The translations under genes and the position numbers were made by a program. The notes under the pieces are model-generated. The model did no database searches, was not told the origin of the DNA, and saw only the letters and a program-made list of their open reading frames with translations. Shown here one piece after another: positions 41,441-50,488 of a stretch of 50,573 nt of DNA. This DNA comes from an uncultured Prevotella sp. (lineage in GTDB: Bacteria > Bacteroidota > Bacteroidia > Bacteroidales > Bacteroidaceae), in assembly GCA_900315955.1 (NCBI GenBank), contig ONBC01000029.1, positions 1 to 50,573 of the forward strand, given 5' to 3'. Numbering within the stretch: position 1 is the stretch's first letter; each line of letters starts with the position of its first letter.

Positions 41441-42778
41441 TCAGATGAGCACTACATCCCGGCCCTGATAGAAGTCGTCGATGACTTTGACGATGGCCGT
41501 GGAGATGTCGGTCGTTACGTAGGAATAAGACTTCTTGCTGTAGACGGACTTGAGGAACATGAGCAATTCGAACCGCAATCCTTCACCCTCGAGCGGATAG
41601 AAGTGGCGGGTATTGTCTGAGGCATTCTCGTATCTCACCTCGAAATAATCGGTCTTCCACCAGGGAGCCGGTACATAGATATATCCTTTGGTACCCGATA
41701 TGACGAGCTCGCCTTCGCTCTTGGCACCTCTGCCCACCTTGACGGAGGCCACGGCATGCGGATAGACGAAGGATATCTTGGAGAAGGTGTCGTAGTGATG
41801 GGTGTCAGGAAGCAGGTGCGTGACGATGTCTTTCTCCCGGTAGTTGGTGCCTAAGAGTTGGAACACCGGCAGAAGAGCCGTCGGCCCCCAGGCGCAGATG
41901 CTGTTCCACGACCCCGACAGATGATTGTCGAGCTTATAGTCCTGGTCGTTCAAGCTGGTAGAGACCGCATCCACGGAGACAATGTCGCCGATGATCTCCG
42001 ACTTGGCCAACAGACAGAGCCTCGAATAGGCCAGACTGTAGGCGGTCTTGATAGAGTCCATAAGTACGCACTGCTGCCGGGCGGCCAGCTCTTTGAGACT
42101 CTCCATCTCTTTGAGGCTGATGGCTATGGGCGATTCGCAGAGCACGTGCTTGCCTTTGAGCAGCACTTGCCTGACATCGGCAAAGTGATGGCGGGGGCTG
42201 GAGATAATGTAGAGAGCATCACTGTGGTCTGTCAGCGCGTCGAGACTGTCGTAGCATCTGACGGTAGCGTCTTCTAACCGGAAGTCGTCTCTGCGACTGT
42301 ATATGCCACTGATGGACATGCCGTTGACATAGCGGCTCTCTTTGACGATCTTGTTGAGGATGGTCGATTCTCCAATGAGGCCAAGGCGCAGCTCATGCCT
42401 CTCCGCCCTTATGTCAGAACTGGAGATGCCTTCCGTACGGTCGAGATAGACGACCTTACAGTATTCTTTGAGATAGTCGAAGTGACCTTCCCAGTCGGAT
42501 CCGACGGTGAAGATATCAACGTTGAGGCGCTTGATGTCGTCAATCTTCTGTCCCTCGTATTCCTCCACGATAATCAAGTCGGCCAGCCCTGTGGCTTTCA
42601 CCCCCTGTATTCGTTCCAAGAGGCTTTGCTGCACGTTGATCTTGCCCCGCTGCCGGTCGAAAGTGTCGCTTGTCACACCGACGATGAGGAAGTCGCCCAA
42701 AGCCTTGGCCCGCTTGAGCAGCCGGATGTGTCCCTCGTGTATTAGGTCGTAGGTGCCGTATGTTATTACGCGTGTCAT
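41441..42778 (-). CDS. Fusion protein: TagD-like cytidylyltransferase plus Gfo/Idh/MocA-type oxidoreductase domain
   Basis: A 445-residue two-domain protein. Residues 1-127 form a glycerol-3-phosphate-cytidylyltransferase-like domain with GTYDLIHEGH (8-17) and RTEGISSSDI (114-123). Residues 130-445 look like a Gfo/Idh/MocA NAD(P)-dependent oxidoreductase. The nucleotide-binding turn is GLIGES (GxGxxG would be usual), and the EKP motif reads CESP (214-217), replacing the conserved Lys by Ser216. The first domain should form a CDP-alcohol from CTP; the second may bind NAD(P) without normal catalysis or use other residues. It follows the aminotransferase by 35 nt and is probably co-transcribed with it. 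Confidence 0.85.
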   Translation of the reverse strand: MTRVITYGTYDLIHEGHIRLLKRAKALGDFLIVGVTSDTFDRQRGKINVQQSLLERIQGVKATGLADLIIVEEYEGQKIDDIKRLNVDIFTVGSDWEGHFDYLKEYCKVVYLDRTEGISSSDIRAERHELRLGLIGESTILNKIVKESRYVNGMSISGIYSRRDDFRLEDATVRCYDSLDALTDHSDALYIISSPRHHFADVRQVLLKGKHVLCESPIAISLKEMESLKELAARQQCVLMDSIKTAYSLAYSRLCLLAKSEIIGDIVSVDAVSTSLNDQDYKLDNHLSGSWNSICAWGPTALLPVFQLLGTNYREKDIVTHLLPDTHHYDTFSKISFVYPHAVASVKVGRGAKSEGELVISGTKGYIYVPAPWWKTDYFEVRYENASDNTRHFYPLEGEGLRFELLMFLKSVYSKKSYSYVTTDISTAIVKVIDDFYQGRDVVLI

Positions 42779-42813
42779 ATCAGTAGATGTGTGCTATAAG
42801 GTTGTTGTCTGTG

Positions 42814-43887
42814 TTACAGCAGGTTGCGCCTCACAAGGTCGTGCAGGGCATGGCAGAGGGTCTCGTTGTCTTGCAGCGTGAGCGCACCTAAGTGTCCTAC
42901 TCTGAACACGCGGTCGCGCAGGTCGCCGCCGTTGGGGCAGATCCAAATCTGATATTCGTCTTTGAGGATGGTGAACACATCGTAAGCCTTTGCGTGCACT
43001 GGGTGCAGGGGTGTCACGGCATTGGACAGGGAGTGGGAGAAGATCTCTAAAGGCAGATCCTTGATGCGGCGGCGGAAGTCGGAGGCTATCATCTGCCGCT
43101 CCTTGATCTCCGCGTCAACGCCACCCTTGGCCTCTATCTCCTTGAGCCGCTGGTTGATCTGCAGCAGGATGCCCACGGCGGGCGTGAACGGTGTCTGTCC
43201 GCGCTCACCGTTTTTCAAAGCGTCTTGCAGGTCGAAGTACATGCTCTTCACTTTATTGTCCATCACGCGACTGATGGCGCGCGGCGAGAGCACGATGAGG
43301 GAGATGCCCGGCGGACAGGCCAGTGCCTTCTGCGAGCCGGTAATCATCACGTCTGCTCCCAAGGCCTCCATGTCAAAGGGATCACAGAGGAAGGAGCTGA
43401 TGGAATCTACGATGAGCAGCATCCCGTTGCGTTTGCAGAAGCGGCTGATGCGCCGGATGTCATAGAGCACGCCAGTGGATGTCTCGTCCACGTTTACCAG
43501 CAGGGCGGTGTAGCCTTTGTTGTCGAAGCGCGCCAAGTCCTCGTCCGTGATGTCGTGGCCAGGCACCGGGTTGATCTCGTCGTGAGGAATGTCGTGAATC
43601 TCGCACAGTTGCACGAACCGGTGCCCGAAGCTGCCGCCGTTGATGACGAGAGCCTTGTCCTTCGGCGTGAGAACGTTCATGACCGTCGCTTCCATGGAGG
43701 CCGTACCCGACCCGGTGATGAAGACCACCCGCGAGTCTTTCGGAGCATGGGCGAAGGACAATACGAGCCGCTCGTTCTCTAACATCTTTTCTGAAAACTC
43801 CGGGGTGCGGAAATATGGCACTTGTTCAGCGCCAATGACCCGCACGGTGTCGCTTGCCATGACAGGTCCAACAGTGAAATTAAGCAT
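42814..43887 (-). CDS. Class V PLP aminotransferase (2-aminoethylphosphonate transaminase-like)
   Basis: A 357-residue fold-type I PLP enzyme from the ATG at 43887. It shows the N-terminal FTVGPVMAS, cofactor residues around GSGTASMEA (59-67), Asp161 in VDSISSF and the Schiff-base Lys187 in [12 protein letters not shown]. The pattern matches the PhnW/AGT group, which transfers amino groups to or from small aldehydes such as phosphonoacetaldehyde or glyoxylate. No phosphoenolpyruvate mutase or phosphonopyruvate decarboxylase is present in the window, so phosphonate synthesis is not established. An in-frame ATG at 43908 overlaps the -7 box and is rejected. Confidence 0.85.
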   Translation of the reverse strand: MLNFTVGPVMASDTVRVIGAEQVPYFRTPEFSEKMLENERLVLSFAHAPKDSRVVFITGSGTASMEATVMNVLTPKDKALVINGGSFGHRFVQLCEIHDIPHDEINPVPGHDITDEDLARFDNKGYTALLVNVDETSTGVLYDIRRISRFCKRNGMLLIVDSISSFLCDPFDMEALGADVMITGSQKALACPPGISLIVLSPRAISRVMDNKVKSMYFDLQDALKNGERGQTPFTPAVGILLQINQRLKEIEAKGGVDAEIKERQMIASDFRRRIKDLPLEIFSHSLSNAVTPLHPVHAKAYDVFTILKDEYQIWICPNGGDLRDRVFRVGHLGALTLQDNETLCHALHDLVRRNLL

Positions 43888-43905
43888 TGTATTACTCTTT
43901 TTCTG

Positions 43906-43913
43906 CAAAGTTA
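43906..43913 (-). promoter_or_regulatory. -7 box (TAACTTTG) for the aminotransferase-fusion operon
   Basis: TAACTTTG on the minus strand, 18 nt upstream of the ATG at 43887. It lies in a 98-bp divergent region shared with the phosphotransferase gene. Confidence 0.6.
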
Positions 43914-43958
43914 CCGCTTTTTTCTTACAGAGAGGGAGCTATTGCAACTTTTTCTTCC

Positions 43959-43966
43959 TACCTTTG
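43959..43966 (+). promoter_or_regulatory. -7 box (TACCTTTG) for the CDP-glycerol phosphotransferase-like gene
   Basis: TACCTTTG, 19 nt upstream of the ATG at 43986. A two-codon open frame (ATG AGA TAG, 43975-43983) lies between. Confidence 0.6.
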
Positions 43967-43985
43967 TGGTAAAAATGAGATAGCT

Positions 43986-45047
43986 ATGAAGATATTGTTA
44001 TTCTGTGAAAACAAATATGCGGTAGATATACTCTTTCCTTTGCAGGAAGAAGCTGACAGAGAGGGAGGCCATGAGGTGCTGTGGTTCGTGGACAAGCGGA
44101 AGATCCCCGACTTCCCGTTGCGCGAAAAAGTGGCGTGGACCAACAGCATGCAAGAATGCTTCGACTTCTCGCCGGAAGCTGTCTATGTGCCCGGCAACAT
44201 TGTGCCTTACTATCTGCCGGGCGTGAAGATCGAGATCTTCCACGGCTATGCCGCTGAGAAGAAGGACCATTGGGTGATCCGCCGCTATTTCGACGCTTAT
44301 TTCACGCAGGGACCTTACTTCACGGAGCACTTCAAACGGCTTAGCAAGAAGTATGGCGACTTTGAGGTGTTGGAGACGGGTTGGACACGCCAGGACTGGA
44401 TCTTCCGCCACAAGAACGATTTCGAGGCCGAGCGACAGGAGCTGTTGCGGAAGTATGGCAAGAAAGAGATTGTCATCTATGCCCCTACCTTCTCGCCCAA
44501 GCTCACGTCGCTGCCGACCATCAAGCAGGCTCTCGTGCGCCTTACGGAGCAGAGAGACATCTTGCTGCTCATCAAGCTGCATCCGCTGACGCGACAGGAG
44601 TGGGTGGACGAATACCGGCAATTGGCTGAGGAGCACGACAACATCTTGTTTGTCAGTGACTTTGGGGTCACTAAATGGATGCTGATGTCCGACGTGCTTA
44701 TCAGTGACACCTCCTCGACGATCTACGAGTTTCTGTTGCTTCGCAAGCCGGTCATCACGCTCAACGCCATCTCAAAGGACATCTATTGGAAAAACATCAC
44801 CGATGCTGCCGACCTTTGCGCCGCCTTCGACGAGGTGCATCACGATGAGCAGCTGCGCAAGGACATGCTCTGGGTGGCCGAGAACTATGACCCGCATCTT
44901 GACGGACAGTGCGCCAAGCGCATGATAGAAGGCGCGGCCGACTACATTCGCCGCCTCGGAGTGCCCACTCACCGAAGCCTGAATCTCTGGCGCAAGTACA
45001 CCAGCATCAAGACTTTCGGACGTATCGACACCTCGCGGCGGCGATGA
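43986..45047 (+). CDS. CDP-glycerol glycerophosphotransferase-like protein (TagF/TagB family)
   Basis: A 353-residue GT-B-like phosphotransferase. It has the family blocks FHGYAAEKKDHW (about 84), ETGWTRQDW, YAPTFSPK, IKLHPLTR and DVLISDTSSTIYEFLLLRKPVI. In teichoic-acid systems such enzymes add glycerol-phosphate from CDP-glycerol; in Gram-negatives they add polyol-phosphate to surface glycans. The in-frame ATG at 43887 would cross both promoter boxes and is rejected. The gene is divergent from the aminotransferase-fusion operon, whose product could supply its CDP-linked donor. A shared terminator lies downstream. Confidence 0.87.
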   Translation: MKILLFCENKYAVDILFPLQEEADREGGHEVLWFVDKRKIPDFPLREKVAWTNSMQECFDFSPEAVYVPGNIVPYYLPGVKIEIFHGYAAEKKDHWVIRRYFDAYFTQGPYFTEHFKRLSKKYGDFEVLETGWTRQDWIFRHKNDFEAERQELLRKYGKKEIVIYAPTFSPKLTSLPTIKQALVRLTEQRDILLLIKLHPLTRQEWVDEYRQLAEEHDNILFVSDFGVTKWMLMSDVLISDTSSTIYEFLLLRKPVITLNAISKDIYWKNITDAADLCAAFDEVHHDEQLRKDMLWVAENYDPHLDGQCAKRMIEGAADYIRRLGVPTHRSLNLWRKYTSIKTFGRIDTSRRR

Positions 45048-45077
45048 TGACGCGCACGGTGCGAATCAATAAAAAGT

Positions 45078-45113
45078 AAAAGGGAGTGTATCATGATACA
45101 CCTCCTTTTATTT
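45078..45113. terminator. Bidirectional terminator-like palindrome between convergent genes
   Basis: A 14-bp perfect palindrome TGTATCATGATACA (45087-45100) flanked by AAAAGG and CCTTTTATTTT. It overlaps the stop codon of the C1 protease gene. Confidence 0.6.
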
Positions 45114-48100
45114 TACTATTACTTTCTTACCACCACTGATATAGATGCCCGGACGGGTGATATGCTCAATGCGGCGGCCCGTCAGGTTATAGATAGCAGG
45201 GTCGCCTTCCTTCACTACGTCCGGCGTAATCTTAACGCTGGCGATGGGGGTTGTGAGCTTCACGTCGAAGCTCTTCGAGGTCGAGTAGGTCTTTCCGTCA
45301 GGGGCTGTCACGGTCAGCGTCACCGTCTTCCTCCCTGTCTCCTTATAGCTTGCGCTGGCGTTCACCAGGACAGACTCGGTCTGGTCGGCCCCCGGCATGT
45401 TCCAATGATAGGAGCAGCCCGGAGCTTTGTTGAGCGAGAGGAAGCTGATGCGTCCGCGAGCCTCTACATCAGCCGCAGAGATGCTGAAGTCGGCCGTCGG
45501 GGTCAGTTTGACCACTTCTAAGGTCGTCTCGGCCGTGGAAGTGGCACCGCTGATGTCCGTTACCGTCAACGTCACCTTATGGCTGCCCGCCATGTTGAAA
45601 ATAAACGATGGGTTGGCAATATGTGCCTGGGAGGGCGTGCCGTCTGCGGCTGTCCAGCTATAATCGGTGGCATTGAGTGAGGTCTTTGCTTTCATCGTGA
45701 CGGGCTGTCCGGCAACGACGCTCTTAGGAGCCACAATGGTGGGTGATGGCAGACCGGTGCCCTTTTCAAGCGTCTGCTCGCCCGGATCTAACGTAGCGCC
45801 TGTCACGTTGGCTCCCACCACGGCATCGTGGCCGTTGGCAACATCCCTGATAAAGGTCTTTCCTTCCCTAGTGTACGTATCCATCTTAAAGTAAGCCGCC
45901 AATGAGGAAATGCGCTTGGGACTTGCGACAGGCACCTTATAGTTGTCCTTGATCTCTTGTGCGGTGCGGGCACAGCTCCACAGGCGCAGCTCGTCCATGT
46001 CGCCGTTCAGCGTCTCTCCATTACCGAAATACAGACGGCCGTTCCAGAAAGCGGGGAAGCCGGAGTGATCAGGCGAGGTGCCCTCGACCTTCTTATCGCC
46101 ATTCACATAGATGGTTTGCTTATTGCCGTCAATGACGATGGCGATGTGAGCCCACGTGCCGTTATGCAGGACATTGGCGGCCGTGTTGATGCGGTTATAG
46201 CTGTCATTGCTCCAACCGGCTGAGATAGAACCGTCCGCATTGGTATGCACACGATACTTGTCCCACAGGTTATAGAAGAGGAAATCGCCCCAGTTGTAGA
46301 GATGGGAAGGCTTGAACCAAAACTCTACGGTATAGGCCTTATGCTCCGAGGCCACCACGTCGGGTACCCAGAACGAGCCGTTGCTGAGCCTGATGACCTT
46401 GCTGTCGTAGGCTTCATCGACCGGCATGCTGTTGCCGTTGCTGGCCTCGTTGCTGGCTGCCGACAAGTATTCCTTGCCGCCGAGCGCATATACCGCACGC
46501 ACCGTCCACACGCCCGTCAAGTCTGATGCCGTGTAGCTTGTGCCGGTGGTCTCGTCCACCTTCTCGCCATTCTTATAGACGTAGTATTTCGCGGGGGTCA
46601 GCGCGCAGCCATGCGGAGGCTGCCATGTCAGCGCAGTGCTGCTTAGCTCGGCATTGAGCGGCTCGTTGAGCGGCTCGCCGTTCACCACCTGGCTCATTAA
46701 GGTCTGCTTTCCCGCATTCTGAATGCTGACATTATGATTGGCAAAGACCGTCTCGATGCCTTCGGGATCAAACTCATAGTCAATCACGCTGGCCGACAAG
46801 ATCTTGCCCGTTCCCTGGGCTGTGCTCTTGCTGTTGACGACAAGGAAATATTTAAGCGGCTTGCGGCAGTCAAACTCGTCTGTGAGGTCGGTAAGGTCTA
46901 CGCCAAACTCCATTGGCTCATTATGTACTGTGCCGTCAGCCCATTTGCCCAACAGGGGCGTGGCAGGATCGGTGTTGGTGCCGTCGCCTGTATAGTTGAT
47001 ATAGGAGAACTGAAAGGTCTTCTCGGGCACCGTGGCCGTTGTGTCGCTCGAGATCCCTGCCAGGACGCTTATCTCTGAGCGGTGGTCGTACTGCATCGTC
47101 ACTTTCATCGTGCGCTTGGGCGTGTAGCCGCCACGGTAGATATACATATAAGGTGTCCAGTATCCTTGGGGCTTGTACGCCGTGACACCCGTGGAGGTTG
47201 TCACAGCCTGGGAGACACCGCCGCCCATGGCGTAAGGGCAATAGACAAATCCCTGGTTGGCCCAGTTGCCCCACGTGTTGGCGATAATCCATGCGCCGTT
47301 CTCGTTCTGGCCGAGGCTGTTGTTAGCCTCGCCCACCGTGCCGTTGCCGTCCAAGTCGAACTGCACGCGGTCGTCATATCCGACGATGGTCATGGCATGG
47401 TCACTCCCGTCCAGGTTCCAGTGCACCATGTATTTCTTGCCGGTGAAGCCATTGCGGTCATTGGTGGTCGAGGAGGGAATTTCACCGGTCTTTGCACTGG
47501 CGATACCCACGCCTATACACACGATGCCACCGCGGTTCCCGTAGGCAGGATCATCGTTGTGGTTGTAGAGATAGTGCTTCAGAGCCTCCTGTCCTTCCGC
47601 CGTCTCCACGCTTTGCGGGAAACTTACCGCCTTGGAGATACGGTGCTTCATCGCATTATAAAAGGTGGCATAGCCCTGCACCCATCCCCAGTCGCCTTTG
47701 TCGAACTCCGACCCGCCGTAGATGGAACTTTCGTAGCGCCCGCCATAGATGTCGGCCGTAGGGAAGCCTACATAGAGAGCCATCTCGTCCTTGCCCGGTC
47801 CATGGTAGGTGAAGGGGTACTCGAACATCGGTGTCAGCTGGTTCTCGGGCAAGGAAGCATTGGTGTTGTTGTACGCGTTCATCTCCGAAGTCATCATGTA
47901 ACCAACGTGAGACGAGACACCACACGACCCATAGCTTTCCTGAGAGAAGATGGGCGGGAAGTAGCTTTGCTTGCTGTTGTCCCAGTGGTCAGGCAAGCTG
48001 GTGGCCGTACGCCTGGCGCGGGCAGGAGATTTGCGGACGGCTTGCTTTGGGTCCACATTCGTGCTCCTGTAATAGCCAGGATAAGGGTCGCCGTTTGGTA

Positions 48101-48185
48101 AGTTCTTGATGAATACTTGTGCAGAAGTTGCGGTGACAGATCCTGTAAGAACCGTTGTCAGTAATAATTTGCTAATGTCTATCAT
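45108..48185 (-). CDS. Large secreted C1-family cysteine protease with LamG, PKD and probable T9SS sorting domain
   Basis: A 1025-residue exported protein. A signal peptide (about 1-23) is followed by a papain-type domain: Gln82 and Cys88 in SQESYGSCGVSS, His in DGSDHAMTIVGYDD (about 266) and Asn in IANTWGNW (about 303). Then come beta-sandwich regions, a LamG-like domain (AYTVEFWFKPSHLYNW, GDMDELRLWSCARTAQEI), two PKD-like repeats (SHKVTLTVTDISGA; RKTVTLTVTAPDGK) and a C-terminal module (IYNLTGRRIEHITRPGIYI, GKKVIVK) like short type IX secretion signals. It probably digests host or dietary protein at the surface. GH20 lies 47 nt upstream on the same strand. Confidence 0.87.
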   Translation of the reverse strand: MIDISKLLLTTVLTGSVTATSAQVFIKNLPNGDPYPGYYRSTNVDPKQAVRKSPARARRTATSLPDHWDNSKQSYFPPIFSQESYGSCGVSSHVGYMMTSEMNAYNNTNASLPENQLTPMFEYPFTYHGPGKDEMALYVGFPTADIYGGRYESSIYGGSEFDKGDWGWVQGYATFYNAMKHRISKAVSFPQSVETAEGQEALKHYLYNHNDDPAYGNRGGIVCIGVGIASAKTGEIPSSTTNDRNGFTGKKYMVHWNLDGSDHAMTIVGYDDRVQFDLDGNGTVGEANNSLGQNENGAWIIANTWGNWANQGFVYCPYAMGGGVSQAVTTSTGVTAYKPQGYWTPYMYIYRGGYTPKRTMKVTMQYDHRSEISVLAGISSDTTATVPEKTFQFSYINYTGDGTNTDPATPLLGKWADGTVHNEPMEFGVDLTDLTDEFDCRKPLKYFLVVNSKSTAQGTGKILSASVIDYEFDPEGIETVFANHNVSIQNAGKQTLMSQVVNGEPLNEPLNAELSSTALTWQPPHGCALTPAKYYVYKNGEKVDETTGTSYTASDLTGVWTVRAVYALGGKEYLSAASNEASNGNSMPVDEAYDSKVIRLSNGSFWVPDVVASEHKAYTVEFWFKPSHLYNWGDFLFYNLWDKYRVHTNADGSISAGWSNDSYNRINTAANVLHNGTWAHIAIVIDGNKQTIYVNGDKKVEGTSPDHSGFPAFWNGRLYFGNGETLNGDMDELRLWSCARTAQEIKDNYKVPVASPKRISSLAAYFKMDTYTREGKTFIRDVANGHDAVVGANVTGATLDPGEQTLEKGTGLPSPTIVAPKSVVAGQPVTMKAKTSLNATDYSWTAADGTPSQAHIANPSFIFNMAGSHKVTLTVTDISGATSTAETTLEVVKLTPTADFSISAADVEARGRISFLSLNKAPGCSYHWNMPGADQTESVLVNASASYKETGRKTVTLTVTAPDGKTYSTSKSFDVKLTTPIASVKITPDVVKEGDPAIYNLTGRRIEHITRPGIYISGGKKVIVK

Positions 48186-48232
48186 ACGGTAATCTATGCA
48201 ATCGATATTGTTCGCACTTCGTGGAGTGCTTC

Positions 48233-50185
48233 TTACAAGGCCTCTGCCTTCAGGTTCGTTATCTTGCTGTTGAAGCTGTCGCCAGCGTTCTTCAGGGGGA
48301 ACACGAAGGTGCTGATATAGTACATTGGGCGCTTGAAAGGAATCTTCTTTACGTCGAGTGTCTCCACGACGCGGCCGTTGACCTCGAGCCGGGTCATCTC
48401 TTTGTCACCACGGATCGCTACGTGGGCTTTCTCGCCCGGGTTGAAGCTGTAGTTGAACTGGTAGAGGTACCCGTCGCGGCTGAATCCTAAGCGTCCCGCC
48501 ACGGGGTCGGAGAGCCAGAAGGTAGCGTCGTCGAAGGAGAAGAGTGTGGTGCCCGTCTTTTCCGGTCTGGCCTCAATGTCGAAGCTCACCCTGTAGTTCC
48601 AGCCTATCTGGTCGATGTCCGTGGTCTCGCCGGGCCGTACCTCACGCATCTGCAGCACCGTGCCTTTGGGATAATAGCCGGCGTAGTTGATGCCGGGAGC
48701 CTCACGCACCGACAGCTCCTTGCCCTGGTACTCGTCCCACGTCAGCGACGGCTTGCTTCCGGTCCACATTTTCGTGGCCAGCGTGCGGATGGCCGGCATG
48801 CTGCGATAATGGATGTCGCGCGTGGAGATGCCGTTGCCCACCACGTCGTTCCACACGGCGAACATGCCGCCCTTGATCTGAGGATGACGCTCGGGAAACT
48901 GCTTGCCGTTGATGTAGGCGGGGGTCCAGTGCTCGTACAGCCACTTGGTATTGAGGTAGTCGTAATAATAGCCGGCCTTAGGGACGATGTACACCTGTCC
49001 GTCGGGGATGGACACGACATCATAGCCAAGGGATATCATGGAGTCGGGGCGGGAATAGTCGTTGGACCAGCAATCCATCAAAACGCCTTTCACCTTGATG
49101 GGGGTCTTGCCCCTGGCGTGGGTCTGCGAGCCCCAGATGACGGCTGTCTTGTCATATTTCTCCACCAACCGGATGTAATGGTCGGTGAAAGCCCGGAACT
49201 GCTCCACCAGCTCCTGGGTGCGGTTGGAGTACTCGTCGGTGCCGATATGTACGTACTTGCCGCGGAAGACCGGGCTTGGTCCGCTCAAATATTCCGTGAA
49301 CAGACTGTCGAGGAAGGGATAGACCTCTGGGTTGCCTAAGTCTAAATGGTCAGCGCCATACTGCTTCGAGCCGAGTGAGGGGCGATAGTGGCTGAAGGCC
49401 AGCGAATGGGCCGGTACGTCGATCTCTGGCACGATGTCGACGCCTAAGCTGTCACCGAGCAGCTGCAGGGCGGTGAACTCCTGCTTGGTGTAGTGGCCGT
49501 CGCGTGCGGTCAGTCCCGGGAAGAGGTCGCTCTCCAAGCGGAAGGCAGCCTGCGTCTTGTCCCAGTTGTCACCGAAGTAGAGCGGAAATCCGTTGTCGTT
49601 GAGGTGCACCTGCAACATATTCATCTTATAGTAAGCCAGGATATGTACATAGTCGCGCAGCATGCTCATCGGCAGATACTTGCGGCCGGCATCGAGCATG
49701 GCTCCGCGAACCCCATAGTCGGGCCAGTCGCGTGTCACACCGCAGGGGGCCGCCTTGCCGCCGCTGTGGTCAAGGACCTGCAGGATGCTGCGCGTGCCCC
49801 AGTAAAGACCTTTCTCGGTAGGTGCGGAAAGGGTGATACCGTCTTTCGTGATTGACAGCTGGTAACCCTCATCCCCTAATTTCTTGTCAGCCTTTAGGTT
49901 CAGTGTGATGACAGGCTTGGCCTTTCTGTTCGTGACCAGGCTGCCCTTGCTGCCGAACATCTTGTCCATGTCGGTCAGCAGCTGTCGCGCCACCCGCCCG
50001 CATCTGCCTTTCGGTGTGGCATCGTAGACAGTAATGTTTGTTGGGAGCGTAAAGGTGCCGTTGTTGCCCGTCCAGGTCTTGAGCTCAGGTATGACGAATG
50101 GTTTCTCGTTGTTTCCGGCCTGCATGTGCAGGGATGCCAGTCCTAAGAGCAGGCACAAGGCAGTCTTCTTGTTGATGGTTCGCAT
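48233..50185 (-). CDS. Beta-N-acetylhexosaminidase (GH20) with C-terminal LamG-like domain
   Basis: A 650-residue exported enzyme from the ATG at 50185. The signal peptide (1-23) precedes a GH20b-type N-terminal domain, then the TIM barrel with IVPEIDVPAHSLAF and the catalytic Asp-Glu pair in HIGTDEYSNRT. The C-terminal part (about 520-650) looks like a concanavalin/LamG fold. It removes terminal GlcNAc/GalNAc from glycans, likely in the periplasm or at the surface. A 28-residue upstream extension to 50269 crosses the promoter box and is rejected. It may be co-transcribed with the downstream C1 protease. Confidence 0.92.
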   Translation of the reverse strand: MRTINKKTALCLLLGLASLHMQAGNNEKPFVIPELKTWTGNNGTFTLPTNITVYDATPKGRCGRVARQLLTDMDKMFGSKGSLVTNRKAKPVITLNLKADKKLGDEGYQLSITKDGITLSAPTEKGLYWGTRSILQVLDHSGGKAAPCGVTRDWPDYGVRGAMLDAGRKYLPMSMLRDYVHILAYYKMNMLQVHLNDNGFPLYFGDNWDKTQAAFRLESDLFPGLTARDGHYTKQEFTALQLLGDSLGVDIVPEIDVPAHSLAFSHYRPSLGSKQYGADHLDLGNPEVYPFLDSLFTEYLSGPSPVFRGKYVHIGTDEYSNRTQELVEQFRAFTDHYIRLVEKYDKTAVIWGSQTHARGKTPIKVKGVLMDCWSNDYSRPDSMISLGYDVVSIPDGQVYIVPKAGYYYDYLNTKWLYEHWTPAYINGKQFPERHPQIKGGMFAVWNDVVGNGISTRDIHYRSMPAIRTLATKMWTGSKPSLTWDEYQGKELSVREAPGINYAGYYPKGTVLQMREVRPGETTDIDQIGWNYRVSFDIEARPEKTGTTLFSFDDATFWLSDPVAGRLGFSRDGYLYQFNYSFNPGEKAHVAIRGDKEMTRLEVNGRVVETLDVKKIPFKRPMYYISTFVFPLKNAGDSFNSKITNLKAEAL

Positions 50186-50488
50186 TATTGTCTTAATTAA
50201 ATTACTGTTAGGAATTGATTGGTTTTGTTTCAAGCACAAAATTACGGAATCTATTCCAATTAGTAGCATGGTTTAACAAAAAATCCTCCTGTACGTTTGA
50301 ATTTAGCGGTCTATCCTGACAGAACCATTTCCATCGTAGTGCGGGGTTTATCCCCGCCCTATTGTGTATATCCCTGCTTTATTGTTGCAAGCGTTAGTCC
50401 CACGATGCTACGGCTGACATATTCCATCTTCCTTCAGAGAGCACAACTCAGATGAAAACGGCTATGACCGAATATCACTACTGTCCCG
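50186..50488. other. Upstream region of the GH20 gene
   Basis: It contains the promoter box (50237-50244) and a short GCGGGG/CCCCGC hairpin (50341-50357). Nothing else recognised. Confidence 0.5.
50237..50244 (-). promoter_or_regulatory. -7 box (TAATTTTG) for the GH20 gene
   Basis: TAATTTTG on the minus strand, 51 nt upstream of the GH20 ATG. Confidence 0.5.

Noticed and set aside
42814-43887. Firm call as PhnW in a phosphonate pathway
   Set aside because: No phosphoenolpyruvate mutase or phosphonopyruvate decarboxylase in the window, so only the family level is supported.
43887-43985. N-terminal extension of the CDP-glycerol phosphotransferase-like protein
   Set aside because: It overlaps both divergent promoter boxes and the opposing gene's start; the family-like N-terminus begins at 43986.
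47082-48101. Plus-strand 339-codon open frame
   Set aside because: Antisense shadow of the C1 protease gene.
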